A stretch of DNA of 15,518 bases from Bacillota bacterium (GTDB lineage Bacteria; Bacillota; Clostridia; Christensenellales; UMGS416). Every line of letters begins with the position of its first letter. The first letter of the stretch is position 1. Below, piece after piece: positions 7,044-13,226 of the stretch. The position numbers were made by a program, and so were the translations under genes. Below the pieces are notes generated by a model. That model saw only the letters and a program-made list of their open reading frames with translations. It did no database searches and was not told the origin of the DNA. The stretch spans positions 1 through 15,518 of the forward strand of contig JAEYRA010000040.1 in the NCBI GenBank assembly GCA_023409755.1, in the 5' to 3' direction.

Positions 7044-7144
7044 GTGGGCGAGTGCCGCGTGCCCGCCATGGTGCGTCTCTGACAGACGGCAATCGCCCGT
7101 TCTTAGCGCTTGCCGCGCCGCATTTCAGGGAAGAAGGTGATGGG

Positions 7145-7852
7145 TTGCGCCGAATCCTACGGGCCTCCCCCGGAATCCTCTGCGTTCTGTTTGCGCTCTA
7201 TCCGGCGGGCAAGGCCATTGGGGCGCTCTGCGGCTATGACCTCGTGCTGCGCAGTCCTCCCGCCACCCTTGGGGTGCTGGCGGCGCTTTCCCTGGCCGTC
7301 CTGGTCGCCCTGCTGCTGACAAAGACGGTGCTGCCCCGGGCCCAGGCGTTCTGTGCCGCCCTCCTTCTGCCGCTGTCCATCGTCAACGGTTTGGTATGTG
7401 TGTTTGAGAGCGATTGGAAAGCAACCATTGTTTTTGTTCTTGTCTGTTGCGCCTGTTCCCTTTTCCTGTTCATACAGTCATCGTCCCCCTTCCTATTCAA
7501 AATGGCTTGCACGGGCTTGTCCGCTCTGCTCGTTGCCGCCTCCCTGTTCGCTGCCTTTGTCGGCTCCGTTCTGGGGGATGACTTTGTCAGCAACGCTACG
7601 GTGAAGGCCGTGCCGTCGCCCACCGGGGGCGCCATTGCCGATGTGATTGACAGCAACCAGGGCGTGCTGGGCGGCGATACCCTGGTGGTGGTGCGGGATA
7701 CCCGCGGACCCATTCACCTGGGTTTGCTTGACCTATCCAAATCACCGTTATGCGTTTACACAGGAGAATGGGGCGAATCCACAACCATGCGAATCTCCTG
7801 GGTTGACGAACAGACCCTGCTAATAAACGGCTTGGAGTATTCGGTCCATTGA
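7145..7852 (+). CDS. DUF5412-like membrane protein
   Basis: About 235 residues if translation starts at the TTG at 7145, chosen because GAAGGTGAT lies just upstream and the hydrophobic N-terminus (LRRILRASPGILCVLFALYP) follows directly. The open frame upstream is basic and noncoding-like. About five hydrophobic segments occupy the first 145 residues, including LGVLAALSLAVLVALLLT, ATIVFVLVCCACSLFLFI and a helix near residue 140. The extracytoplasmic C-terminal domain (about 90 residues) reads VPSPTGGAIADVI, GGDTLVVVRDTRG, MRISWVDEQTLLINGLEYSV. This resembles the DUF5412 layout, in which a pattern like SPDGKY-A, a mid-domain strand and W-D-x-x-T-hxING recur. Function of that family is unknown. 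It stands alone between the dnaA terminator and a noncoding gap. Family call is from memory. Confidence 0.6.
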   Translation: MRRILRASPGILCVLFALYPAGKAIGALCGYDLVLRSPPATLGVLAALSLAVLVALLLTKTVLPRAQAFCAALLLPLSIVNGLVCVFESDWKATIVFVLVCCACSLFLFIQSSSPFLFKMACTGLSALLVAASLFAAFVGSVLGDDFVSNATVKAVPSPTGGAIADVIDSNQGVLGGDTLVVVRDTRGPIHLGLLDLSKSPLCVYTGEWGESTTMRISWVDEQTLLINGLEYSVH

Positions 7853-8317
7853 CTCACATGAACGTTGGAGTTTCAACAAACTACTCACTCAAACAGCAGA
7901 AGTCTGCGGCACGTCCTTCGTGGCGCGTTCGAGTTTCCCCTGATGACCGGCGGCAGAAAGCCCGGGGGCAGCGGGCGGGATGTTTGAGGGTTCGCTTTGC
8001 GCAGCAATGCGAAACCGAGTTACCGCCGCTGACTACTACGCCTTGTGCCGGTTATCAGGTCTAGGAAACTCGTCCGCGCCTCTTAAAGCGTTTTGGGCAC
8101 TTTTGCGCTTCAAAAGTGCCGCCAGCGCAGCGCGTTCTTCCATCAACCTTGCCATACATGGCTTTTTTATGCCCATGACATCAATTACTTTGCTGCTAGC
8201 TGCCTATCAAATTGCAAGCCCCCTGCTCCCCACCCTGCCCTACACCCCCACAGCAGGACTTTCCCTCCCCACCCAGAAACAAGCACGAACCAACACCAAA
8301 CACCGAAAGGACAACAC
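7853..8317. other. Noncoding gap of 465 bases with stem-loops
   Basis: No convincing gene is seen: short frames here are arginine-rich and lack ribosome binding sites. The stretch holds a perfect 10-bp inverted repeat at 8096-8120 and a small palindrome GCCATACATGGC followed by TTTTTT near 8151-8168 that could act as a weak rightward terminator. From about 8200 the plus strand is C-rich and G-poor, running up to the ribosome binding site of the next gene. A clear promoter for that gene was not found. Confidence 0.4.
8096..8120. other. Perfect 10-bp stem-loop
   Basis: GGCACTTTTG (8096-8105) pairs perfectly with CAAAAGTGCC (8111-8120) around the 5-nt loop CGCTT. Neither strand has the expected T tract after it, so it is not a classical terminator. 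It could be an operator, an RNA stem or a remnant of a mobile-element end. Confidence 0.45.
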
Positions 8318-8692
8318 ATGGAACAGGAGCAGGCCCTCCGCACCTGGTTTGACGCATGGCTGCAAAAAGACGACACCGCCATATCAGAGTTGTTCGCGCC
8401 AGACATCGTGTACACCGAATGCTACGGGCCGCAGTACCACGGCCTGACGCAGTTGCGCCAGTGGTTTACCGACTGGAACAGCCGGGGCACCGTGCGCGAA
8501 TGGACAATCCGCCGCCTGTTCGGCCAGGGCCGCACACTGGGTGCAGAGTGGTTCTTCGCCTATGAGTTCGATGGAACGTCCGGCTCCTTTGACGGCGTGT
8601 CCGTCGTGGACTTTGACGACGAGGGCCGCATCGCCCGGCTGAGCGAGTATCGCTCCCAGGCTGAGCACACTCACCCTTACGGTGGTGCATAA
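8318..8692 (+). CDS. SnoaL-like (NTF2-fold) small protein
   Basis: A 124-residue protein starting at ATG 8318, eight bases after AAAGGA. The longer in-frame extension crosses the C-rich leader and is rejected. The sequence has the cone-shaped NTF2/SnoaL pattern: an opening helix (QEQALRTWFDAWLQKDDTAI), then FAPDIVYTECYG, YHGLTQLRQWFTDW, WTIRRLFGQGRTLGAEWFF, then the closing strands DGVSVVDFDDEGRIARLSEY. Members are small cyclases, isomerases or simple ligand-binding proteins, and the fold alone does not reveal a substrate. The stretch FDGVSVVDFDDEGRI is typical of polyketide-cyclase-like SnoaL-2 proteins. It stands as a single gene followed 18 nt later by a terminator-like hairpin. Fold assignment is confident; reaction is unknown. 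Confidence 0.8.
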   Translation: MEQEQALRTWFDAWLQKDDTAISELFAPDIVYTECYGPQYHGLTQLRQWFTDWNSRGTVREWTIRRLFGQGRTLGAEWFFAYEFDGTSGSFDGVSVVDFDDEGRIARLSEYRSQAEHTHPYGGA

Positions 8693-8710
8693 GCGGACGC
8701 AAACGCAAAC

Positions 8711-8737
8711 AGCCCCCGGCCAACTAGGTCGGGGGCT
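8711..8737. terminator. Terminator-like hairpin after the SnoaL-like gene
   Basis: AGCCCCCGGCC (8711-8721) pairs with GGTCGGGGGCT (8727-8737), an 11-bp stem with one G-T wobble and the loop AACTA. The rightward tail is poor in T; the leftward tail (GTTTGCGTTTGCG) is somewhat better. It can therefore serve both the gene to its left and leftward transcripts that have crossed the repeat at 8806-9253. Confidence 0.6.
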
Positions 8738-8805
8738 TAGAGTGTCAATAAATCCCTAGAACGGGCAAAGGAAGATGAACCTCCCTCCACTTCATTCGGC
8801 GGGAG

Positions 8806-9253
8806 GACAGCTTATCAAAAAAGCAGGTACAGAAAGAAACAGATTGAGCCGAGCGCCCCATCACAACACTGCGTGTTGTTCGCACCACTCTCAACGATTC
8901 TTGCGAATCGTCTGCCGTGATGCGGGGGTAACACCGGTTTATCCGGCGGGAGGGACCCATTGTGGGTGTGAGTATAAACAGCAAATCCCGCCCGCAGGCC
9001 CAGACGCCTTGGATGGCGTTAGGCCAAGGGCCGTGAGTGCGATGCTTGCATCGCACTAGCCGCATGGCTGGTCGCGGCCCATTGGCCGCTGCTCGCCCAT
9101 GCATCCTGGGATGCGGCGTAAGGCCCGCAGGCGAAGCGTACCCTTAGAACTCCGCATGAGAGCTGCAATATGCGATGGGTCGGCGACCTGTGCGCCGACC
9201 CATCTGTCAAAAACACGAACAAGCACTCCAACTCGCGGCTGTCGCAACAGCGG
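8806..9253 (-). repeat. Structured intergenic repeat, copy 1
   Basis: About 448 bases that recur at 11345-11752. The first 150 bases (8806-8955) align without gaps to 11345-11494 and are almost identical from about 8850. They contain perfect hairpins ACAACAC/GTGTTGT (8863-8879) and ACGATTC/GAATCGT (8894-8911). Further shared blocks are CCCGCCCGCAGGC (8987-8999), GAAGCGTAC through GGTCGGCGAC (9133-9187) and GAACAAGCACTCC through ACAGCGG (9218-9253). A 123-base hairpin array interrupts it at 9000-9122. A 12-bp stem at 9174-9204 is intact in this copy. The repeat lies just downstream of the leftward DUF4097 stop, so it is assigned the minus strand as part of that 3' region. No transposase or terminal inverted repeat was found. 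Confidence 0.75.
9000..9122. repeat. Hairpin array inserted in repeat copy 1
   Basis: Present here and absent at the matching point of copy 2. It is flanked by a 10-bp direct repeat GCCCGCAGGC (8990-8999 and 9123-9132) that occurs once in copy 2. It consists of consecutive hairpins: ACGCC-ttggat-GGCGT (9004-9019), GTGCGATGC-tt-GCATCGCAC (9037-9056), GCGGCC-catt-GGCCGC (9074-9089), GCATCC-tg-GGATGC (9101-9114). The linkers GCCGTGA and TAGC around the second hairpin, and GTAAGG at the end, recur in the array at 11594-11695 with different stem sequences. Confidence 0.7.
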
Positions 9254-9283
9254 CAGCCGCGACAGCGGCAGCGACAGCCGCGA
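9233..9283 (-). other. 13-bp inverted repeat just after the DUF4097 stop
   Basis: TCGCGGCTGTCGC (9233-9245) is perfectly complementary to GCGACAGCCGCGA (9271-9283). The 25-base interior contains further copies of ACAGCGGCAG, so alternative folds are possible. On the leftward transcript it begins 4 nt after the stop codon of the DUF4097 gene. No T tract follows, so it may protect the mRNA 3' end or act as a REP-like element rather than terminate on its own. Confidence 0.5.
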
Positions 9284-9287
9284 CCAG

Positions 9288-10157
9288 CTAGTCCGCCGCG
9301 AACTCCACGTCAATCCTGTCGTTGGAAGTCCGGACCGTCAGGCTCCTGCCGCCCAGGCCCAGCTCCTCCGGCAGGTTGCTGCTGCCATTGGAGGTGTGGC
9401 TCTCGATGGAGTAGTCCTTCATTGCCCCGGCGAGGCTGCCGGTGATGGAACCGTTGGAGCTCTCGAAGCGCAGCGTCTCCCGCCCGTCCACCGCGTCCAG
9501 GGTGATTGGGCCGTTGGAGGTCTTCACGTCCACCGTCCGGGCGGTGAGGCCGTCCAGCGCCACGGTGTCGTTGGAGGTCGTTACCGCCACGTCGCCCTGC
9601 GCCGTCACATCGGTGAGCGAGACGCCCCCGTTGGAGCTTTTCACCTCCATGCCCTGGGCCACGGTGACGTCCCGCACTTCGACCCGGGCGTTGGAGGTTC
9701 GCAGTGACAGCTTTGCAAGGCTCAGCCCCGACAGGGTGACCGATGCGTTGGAAGTGCCCGCATCCAGCGTCAGCGCCGTGCCCCTCGGCACCCGCACGGT
9801 CAGCCGCCGCACGCCGAAGTCAAAGCTCCAAAGGCTTCTGAACCAATCCCGCGGCTCGGTCCGCTTTTCCACGCGCAACGAGCCGTTTGCCTCCTCCACG
9901 GCGTACCGCTGCCACCGGCCGTCGGTGTAGGCCACGGCGACGCGCTCCTCGTCGGTGGGCACAATCTCCACCGCCGTGTTGCTGTCGTCGATGACGAGCG
10001 CCGTGATGTCGCCGGCGGCGGTGTAGGTCTTGTCCTGCCAGTCGTCGGCGGACAGGCGCGCCGTGCTGAACCCGGCGCTGGCGGCCCCCGAAAACATGAA
10101 CGCCAACCCGACGAGCAGCACCACGGCTGCCACAATGTAGATTTTATTGCTCTTCAT
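9288..10157 (-). CDS. DUF4097 beta-solenoid surface protein, last gene of the padR operon
   Basis: A 289-residue protein starting at ATG 10157, after GGGGAGGG. It overlaps the DUF1700 gene by 14 nt. The N-terminus (MKSNKIYIVAAVVLLVGLAF) is a signal anchor. From about residue 55 the protein is built of roughly 20-residue strands ending in a T/S-S-N-G/A/D motif, which I count eight times (GTSNAS, RTSNAR, KSSNGG, TTSNDT, KTSNGP, ESSNGS, HTSNGS, RTSNDR). This is the classic DUF4097 right-handed beta-solenoid. Relatives include the C-terminal part of enterococcal LiaX, which reports cell-envelope stress, and many DUF4097 genes pair with DUF1700/HAAS and PadR as here. It probably sits outside the membrane. 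A structured repeat follows its stop codon. Role in envelope stress is inferred from context. Confidence 0.85.
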   Translation of the reverse strand: MKSNKIYIVAAVVLLVGLAFMFSGAASAGFSTARLSADDWQDKTYTAAGDITALVIDDSNTAVEIVPTDEERVAVAYTDGRWQRYAVEEANGSLRVEKRTEPRDWFRSLWSFDFGVRRLTVRVPRGTALTLDAGTSNASVTLSGLSLAKLSLRTSNARVEVRDVTVAQGMEVKSSNGGVSLTDVTAQGDVAVTTSNDTVALDGLTARTVDVKTSNGPITLDAVDGRETLRFESSNGSITGSLAGAMKDYSIESHTSNGSSNLPEELGLGGRSLTVRTSNDRIDVEFAAD

Positions 10158-10770
10158 GGTCGATCCCTCCCCTTTTGCCGATGAACAACGACTTGATGAA
10201 CTTGACAAACCGCACCGTGAGCAGCGCCAGCCATTTGGCGATGAGGCAGACGGGCTTGAAGAGGAACAGCGCCACGCCCAGTATGGCCAGCGACGCGCCG
10301 ATGGCAAAGAGCCCTGCCGGCACCGAGACGGTAAAGAGCCCCGCCACCCCGCCGACGCTGCCCGTCAGCCCCGCCACGCCCAGCGCCAGCAGCACGGCAA
10401 AGAGCGTGACGATGAGCCCCCACAGCGTCAGGTAGAGCCCGAAGAACGTGCCGGCCAGGGACGCGGCCACCGGCAGCCAAAACGGAGCGCCCGCCACCGC
10501 CAGCACGATCCAAAGCGTCCGGCTGCGGGCCTTGTCGCGGCTCTCGTTGACCCGCGCCTTCACGAGCACGGGCAGGGGCATGTCCAGCATGGCGGACTGG
10601 GCGGCCTCCTCCACGCTGCCCAGGGCGGCGACGGCCTCCTCCTCGCCCATGCCGTCCTCCATGCGGTCCTCGACGATCTCGCTGTAGTAGGTCGTGGCCT
10701 TGTCCCGCTCCTGCTGGGGCAGGTGGGCCAGCCGCGCGCTGAGCGCGCTCACAAATTCACTCTTGGTCAT
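10144..10770 (-). CDS. DUF1700 (HAAS-type) membrane protein
   Basis: A 208-residue protein from ATG 10770, with AGGAGG 6 nt upstream. The open frame further upstream belongs to the out-of-frame padR region. The N-terminal 60 residues (MTKSEFVSALSARLAHLPQQ, then YYSEIVEDRMEDGMGEEEAV, then LGSVEE) are the diagnostic HAAS/DUF1700 signal: a helical domain ending in D-G-h-x-E-E-x-A-h-x-x-L-G. Three or four membrane helices follow (WIVLAVAGAPFWLPVAASL, LTLWGLIVTLFAVLLALG, GLFAIGASLAILGVALFLF), then a basic tail (KPVCLIAKWLALLTVRFVKF). The family is typically encoded with PadR and DUF4097 genes, and the HAAS domain is thought to transmit a signal across the membrane. Its start overlaps the padR stop by 14 nt and its stop overlaps the DUF4097 start, so all three are translationally linked. 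Confidence 0.88.
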   Translation of the reverse strand: MTKSEFVSALSARLAHLPQQERDKATTYYSEIVEDRMEDGMGEEEAVAALGSVEEAAQSAMLDMPLPVLVKARVNESRDKARSRTLWIVLAVAGAPFWLPVAASLAGTFFGLYLTLWGLIVTLFAVLLALGVAGLTGSVGGVAGLFTVSVPAGLFAIGASLAILGVALFLFKPVCLIAKWLALLTVRFVKFIKSLFIGKRGGIDHEEQ

Positions 10771-11089
10771 GGTTGTCCTCCTCCGTCTGCGCGGCGATAA
10801 AACGTGCCACCGCCATGACTTCCTTCCATTCCTGGGCAAAGGCCGTGAGCCTCTGCCGGCCCTCCTCGGTGATGCGGTAATACTTCCGGAGCCTGCCATT
10901 GTGTTCCACGCTGTAGACGGTGAGCAGACTGCCGCTCTCCAGGCGCTTGAGTATGGGGTAGAGCGTCGATTCGGAAATCTCGATGTGCGGGCTGATGTCG
11001 CGTATGAGCTGATAGCCATAGGAATCCCCGCGGGAGAGAACCTTCAGCACGCAGACCTCGACGAGCCCTTTCTTCAACTGGATGTCCAT
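10757..11089 (-). CDS. PadR-family transcriptional regulator
   Basis: A 110-residue PadR protein of the short type. The ATG at 11089 is preceded by GAGGAAGGG. The winged-helix is clear: LKKGLVEVCVLKVLSRGDSY, GYQLIRDI, ISESTLYPILKRLESGSLLT, then the wing RLRKYYRITEEGRQRL and a short dimerising helix (FAQEWKEVMAVARFI). The S-x-x-T-L-Y-P-x-L-x-R-L-E and Y-x-h-T-x-x-G patterns are the family signature. PadR proteins repress their own operon and are released by a ligand or stress. This gene heads the padR-DUF1700-DUF4097 operon and has a strong promoter with a palindrome in the spacer. Ligand unknown. Confidence 0.93.
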   Translation of the reverse strand: MDIQLKKGLVEVCVLKVLSRGDSYGYQLIRDISPHIEISESTLYPILKRLESGSLLTVYSVEHNGRLRKYYRITEEGRQRLTAFAQEWKEVMAVARFIAAQTEEDNHDQE

Positions 11090-11142
11090 GTATCCCTTCC
11101 TCTCGAATGCCCCGCATGGGGCAATACCGCCTTGTGGCCTAT

Positions 11143-11171
11143 ATCATACATCGCATAGTATTATGCGTCAA
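11143..11171 (-). promoter_or_regulatory. padR promoter with an internal operator-like palindrome
   Basis: On the minus strand TTGACG (11171-11166) and TATGAT (11148-11143) are separated by 17 nt, near-consensus sigma-A elements. Between them, overlapping the -35, CGCATA (11152-11157) and TATGCG (11162-11167) form a palindrome around GTAT, a likely operator for PadR itself. The leader also contains a 5-bp hairpin GCCCC/GGGGC (11109-11122) upstream of the ribosome binding site. The elements are seen directly; the regulator is inferred. Confidence 0.75.
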
Positions 11172-11303
11172 GGGGTATTGTTGATTTTTTCAGACAGGCA
11201 CGCAAACAGCCGGCGTGCCCGAAACCACGCCGCTGGGTTCCGCCGGAACGCCCGCCATCACAGCATGCCCCCCACTCTAGCCCCCAGGCTTCTGCGCCCG
11301 GGG
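11172..11303. other. Short noncoding stretch rich in small inverted repeats
   Basis: No gene is evident. It carries small stem-loops such as GGCACGC/GCGTGCC (11197-11219) and GTTCC/GGAAC (11237-11249), and lies between the padR promoter and the terminator at 11304-11344. Confidence 0.4.
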
Positions 11304-11344
11304 CACAACAAAACGCGCCTTCCAGCCTCAAAGCCGGAAGGCGC
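11304..11344 (-). terminator. Leftward terminator beyond repeat copy 2
   Basis: Reading leftwards, GCGCCTTCC (11344-11336) pairs perfectly with GGAAGGCGC (11323-11315) around a 12-nt loop, followed by GTTTTGTTGTG. This is a 9-bp rho-independent terminator. It would end transcripts of the MFS gene (11818-13098) after they have passed through repeat copy 2, which makes the repeat part of that 3' untranslated region. Confidence 0.75.
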
Positions 11345-11752
11345 GGCAGATTGTCAGAAAAGTAGGCACAGAAAGAAGTAGCGTGAGCCGAGCGCCCCAT
11401 CACAACACTGCGTGTTGTTCGCACCACTCTCAACGATTCTTGCGAATCGTCTGCCGTGGAGCGGGGGTAACACCGTTTTATCCGGCGGGAGGGAACGGGT
11501 ACTGGCAGGAGCATCGAAAGCAAAACCCGCCCGCAGGCGAAGCGTACTCCTAGAACTCCGCATGAGAGCTGCAATTTGCGATGGGTCGGCGACATGCGCG
11601 GTGGAATCGGACACGCTGGATGCGTGTCCAACCGTCACGCCGTGAAGGCATTGCCCTGCAATGCCTTAGCGCCTGGACGGCGCGTAAGGCGTGGACGGCG
11701 ACCAATCCATCATGAGAACAAGCACTCCAAATCGCGGCTGTCGCCACAGCGG
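11345..11752 (-). repeat. Structured intergenic repeat, copy 2
   Basis: About 408 bases matching copy 1 at 8806-9253. Shared blocks are 11345-11494, CCCGCCCGCAGGC (11526-11538), GAAGCGTAC through GGTCGGCGAC (11539-11593) and GAACAAGCACTCC through ACAGCGG (11716-11752). Between 11594 and 11695 it carries its own hairpin array at a point where copy 1 has none. In reverse, at 11538/11539 it lacks the array found in copy 1. Orientation relative to the preceding leftward gene is the same as for copy 1, and a terminator follows it. The near-identity of the core at 11389-11494 implies recent copying or strong constraint. Confidence 0.75.
11594..11695. repeat. Hairpin array inserted in repeat copy 2
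   Basis: It is flanked by the direct repeat CGGCGAC (11587-11593 and 11696-11702), which is single in copy 1 (9181-9187). Hairpins: GGACACGC-tggat-GCGTGTCC (11609-11629), AGGCATTGC-cct-GCAATGCCT (11646-11666), GCGCC-tggac-GGCGC (11669-11683). The second is bracketed by GCCGTGA (11639-11645) and TAGC (11667-11670), exactly as in the copy 1 array, though the stem differs. GTAAGGC follows the last. Confidence 0.7.
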
Positions 11753-11817
11753 CCGGGTCGCTTGGGCGAGCAGTGCCGGAACGGCACGACCAGCCAGACG
11801 CGAAGCCGGAAAGGGGC

Positions 11818-13098
11818 CTATGCCGTTTCTTTCTCAGCCCGGCCGGCGATGAGGAACATGCCGCCGCCCAGCACGAAGAGCGCCAGCACGCTGAGCACGC
11901 CGAAGCGCGAATCGCCGGTGGCCTGGGCCACCAGGCCGAAGAGCGCGGGGCCGATGAAGCTGGCGAACTTGCCGAAGATATCAAAGAAGCCGAAGTATTC
12001 GTTGGCCTGCTTCCGGTCGGGGATGAGCCGGCCAAAGTAGCTGCGGCTGAGGGCCTGAATGCCGCCCTGGGCCGTACCAACCAGGATTGCCAGCGCCAGA
12101 TAGGTGAGGAAGCTGTTGACAAAGTAGCCCAGGATGCAGATGACAAAGTAGGTGCCGATGCCCACGCCGATCATCCGCCGGGTGCCGAAGCGCTCGGCCA
12201 GCCGCCCATAGGCGATGGCGCAGGGGAAGCCGATGAGCTGGGTGGCCAGGAGCGCCAGCACCAGGTCCATGCTCGTGAGGCCCAGCGAGTCACCATAAAC
12301 GGTGGCCATGTGGATGATGGTGCCCACGCCGTCGATGTAGAAGAAATAGGCCAGCAGGAAGAGGAACAGCGCCCGGTGGGCCCGCACATGGGTGAAGGTC
12401 TGCCCCAGGCGGCGGAAGCTCTGGACCACCGGGTTGGGGCCGGGCTCCACCCAGTTGACCTGGCGGACATTGCGCCACAGGGGGATGGTGAACCCCGCCC
12501 ACCACAGCGCCGTCATCACAAACACGATGGCCTGGGAGGCCGACGCAGAAAGACCCAGCTTGTCCCCATACAGCAGCAGCACGATGGCCGCCACAAAGGG
12601 AATGGTGCTGCCGCCGATGTACCCCAGCCCGTAGCCGGTGGAGGACACCCGGTCCATGCGCTCGTTGGTTGTCACATCCACCAGGAACCCGTCGTAGTAG
12701 ATGTTGGACGCGGAGAAACCGAAGTTGGAGAGGGCATAGAACACCAGCATGAGCTGCCAATTGTGCACGAAGCCCAGCGCTGCCGTGGCCACCATGCCAA
12801 AGCCCGCGAACGTCGTAAACAGACGCATGCGGTAACCGCGGAAGTCGCCAAGCGTGCCCAGGAGCGGGGCCAGCAGCGCCACCAACAGTGTGGCCGCGCT
12901 GGTGGCGTAGCCCCAGTAGGCGTCGGCGGTGAATGTGGCGATGCCTGCCGACTTGGTGAGGGTCTTGAAGAGGATGGGCAGGATGACCGCCGCCACGATC
13001 ATCGTCTGGGCGGAGTTGGCCCAATCGTAGAACATCCAACTCCATTCGGCGCGGTTGAAACGGGGCTGCCGGCGGGCAGCGGGGGCATCCGATGCCAT
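11818..13098 (-). CDS. MFS transporter, Atg22/UMF1-like
   Basis: A 426-residue polytopic membrane protein with about 12 predicted helices, the normal MFS size. ATG 13098 is chosen because AAGGAGGA lies directly upstream; the in-frame ATG at 13116 lacks a ribosome binding site. Near the N-terminus EWSWMFYDWANSAQTMIVAA matches the F-Y-D-W-A-N-S-A signature of the Atg22-like (UMF1) MFS branch. Later segments include YGLGYIGGSTIPFVAAIVLL, FLLAYFFYIDGVGTIIHMAT and GTAQGGIQALSRSYFGRLIP, also typical of that branch. Atg22 exports amino acids from the yeast vacuole; bacterial members have no established substrate. It is a single gene, divergent from the phospholipase-like gene, with its own promoter. 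Repeat copy 2 and a terminator follow it. Confidence 0.87.
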   Translation of the reverse strand: MASDAPAARRQPRFNRAEWSWMFYDWANSAQTMIVAAVILPILFKTLTKSAGIATFTADAYWGYATSAATLLVALLAPLLGTLGDFRGYRMRLFTTFAGFGMVATAALGFVHNWQLMLVFYALSNFGFSASNIYYDGFLVDVTTNERMDRVSSTGYGLGYIGGSTIPFVAAIVLLLYGDKLGLSASASQAIVFVMTALWWAGFTIPLWRNVRQVNWVEPGPNPVVQSFRRLGQTFTHVRAHRALFLFLLAYFFYIDGVGTIIHMATVYGDSLGLTSMDLVLALLATQLIGFPCAIAYGRLAERFGTRRMIGVGIGTYFVICILGYFVNSFLTYLALAILVGTAQGGIQALSRSYFGRLIPDRKQANEYFGFFDIFGKFASFIGPALFGLVAQATGDSRFGVLSVLALFVLGGGMFLIAGRAEKETA

Positions 13099-13136
13099 GG
13101 GCGCGTCCTCCTTCATCTATGTGGATGTATACTACC

Positions 13137-13164
13137 ATTCTATTCGCCGCTCACCATTTCGCAA
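13137..13164 (-). promoter_or_regulatory. Probable promoter of the MFS gene
   Basis: On the minus strand TTGCGA (13164-13159) and TAGAAT (13142-13137) are 16 nt apart, giving a leader of about 30 nt. The -10 matches 5 of 6 consensus bases and the -35 matches 4 of 6. Confidence 0.5.
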
Positions 13165-13205
13165 GTAAAATTCCTGTGGGCCTGTCTTCCTCGCCGCCAC
13201 GGCTG

Positions 13206-13226
13206 TGTTATACTTTCCTTAGGAGG
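13206..13226 (+). promoter_or_regulatory. Extended -10 promoter and ribosome binding site of the phospholipase-like gene
   Basis: TGTTATACT (13206-13214) is an extended -10 without a recognisable -35. AGGAGG (13221-13226) lies 6 nt before the ATG. Transcription starting about 7 nt after the -10 would begin at the ribosome binding site itself, giving an extremely short leader. Another promoter further upstream is possible. Confidence 0.45.

Noticed and set aside
5443..7092. A 549-codon open frame on the minus strand
   Set aside because: It is the antisense shadow of dnaA, and crosses the dnaA terminator; composition is atypical and no motif is seen.
7849..8064. A 71-codon open frame after the DUF5412-like gene
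   Set aside because: It has no ribosome binding site and the composition (many arginines and glutamines) looks noncoding.
8745..9104. Minus-strand open frame within repeat copy 1, sharing TADDSQESLRVVRTTRSVV with the frame at 11161-11631
   Set aside because: The shared peptide only reflects nearly identical DNA. It lacks a plausible start, hydrophobic core or ribosome binding site and is full of perfect hairpins; noncoding is the simpler reading.
11197..11219. Terminator for a rightward or leftward transcript
   Set aside because: The hairpin GGCACGC/GCGTGCC has T residues only on the 5' side for the plus strand and A residues after it on the minus strand, so it cannot act as a rho-independent terminator.
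8806..11752. CRISPR array
   Set aside because: There are only two long repeats, 2.5 kb apart, and no evenly spaced short repeats or cas genes.
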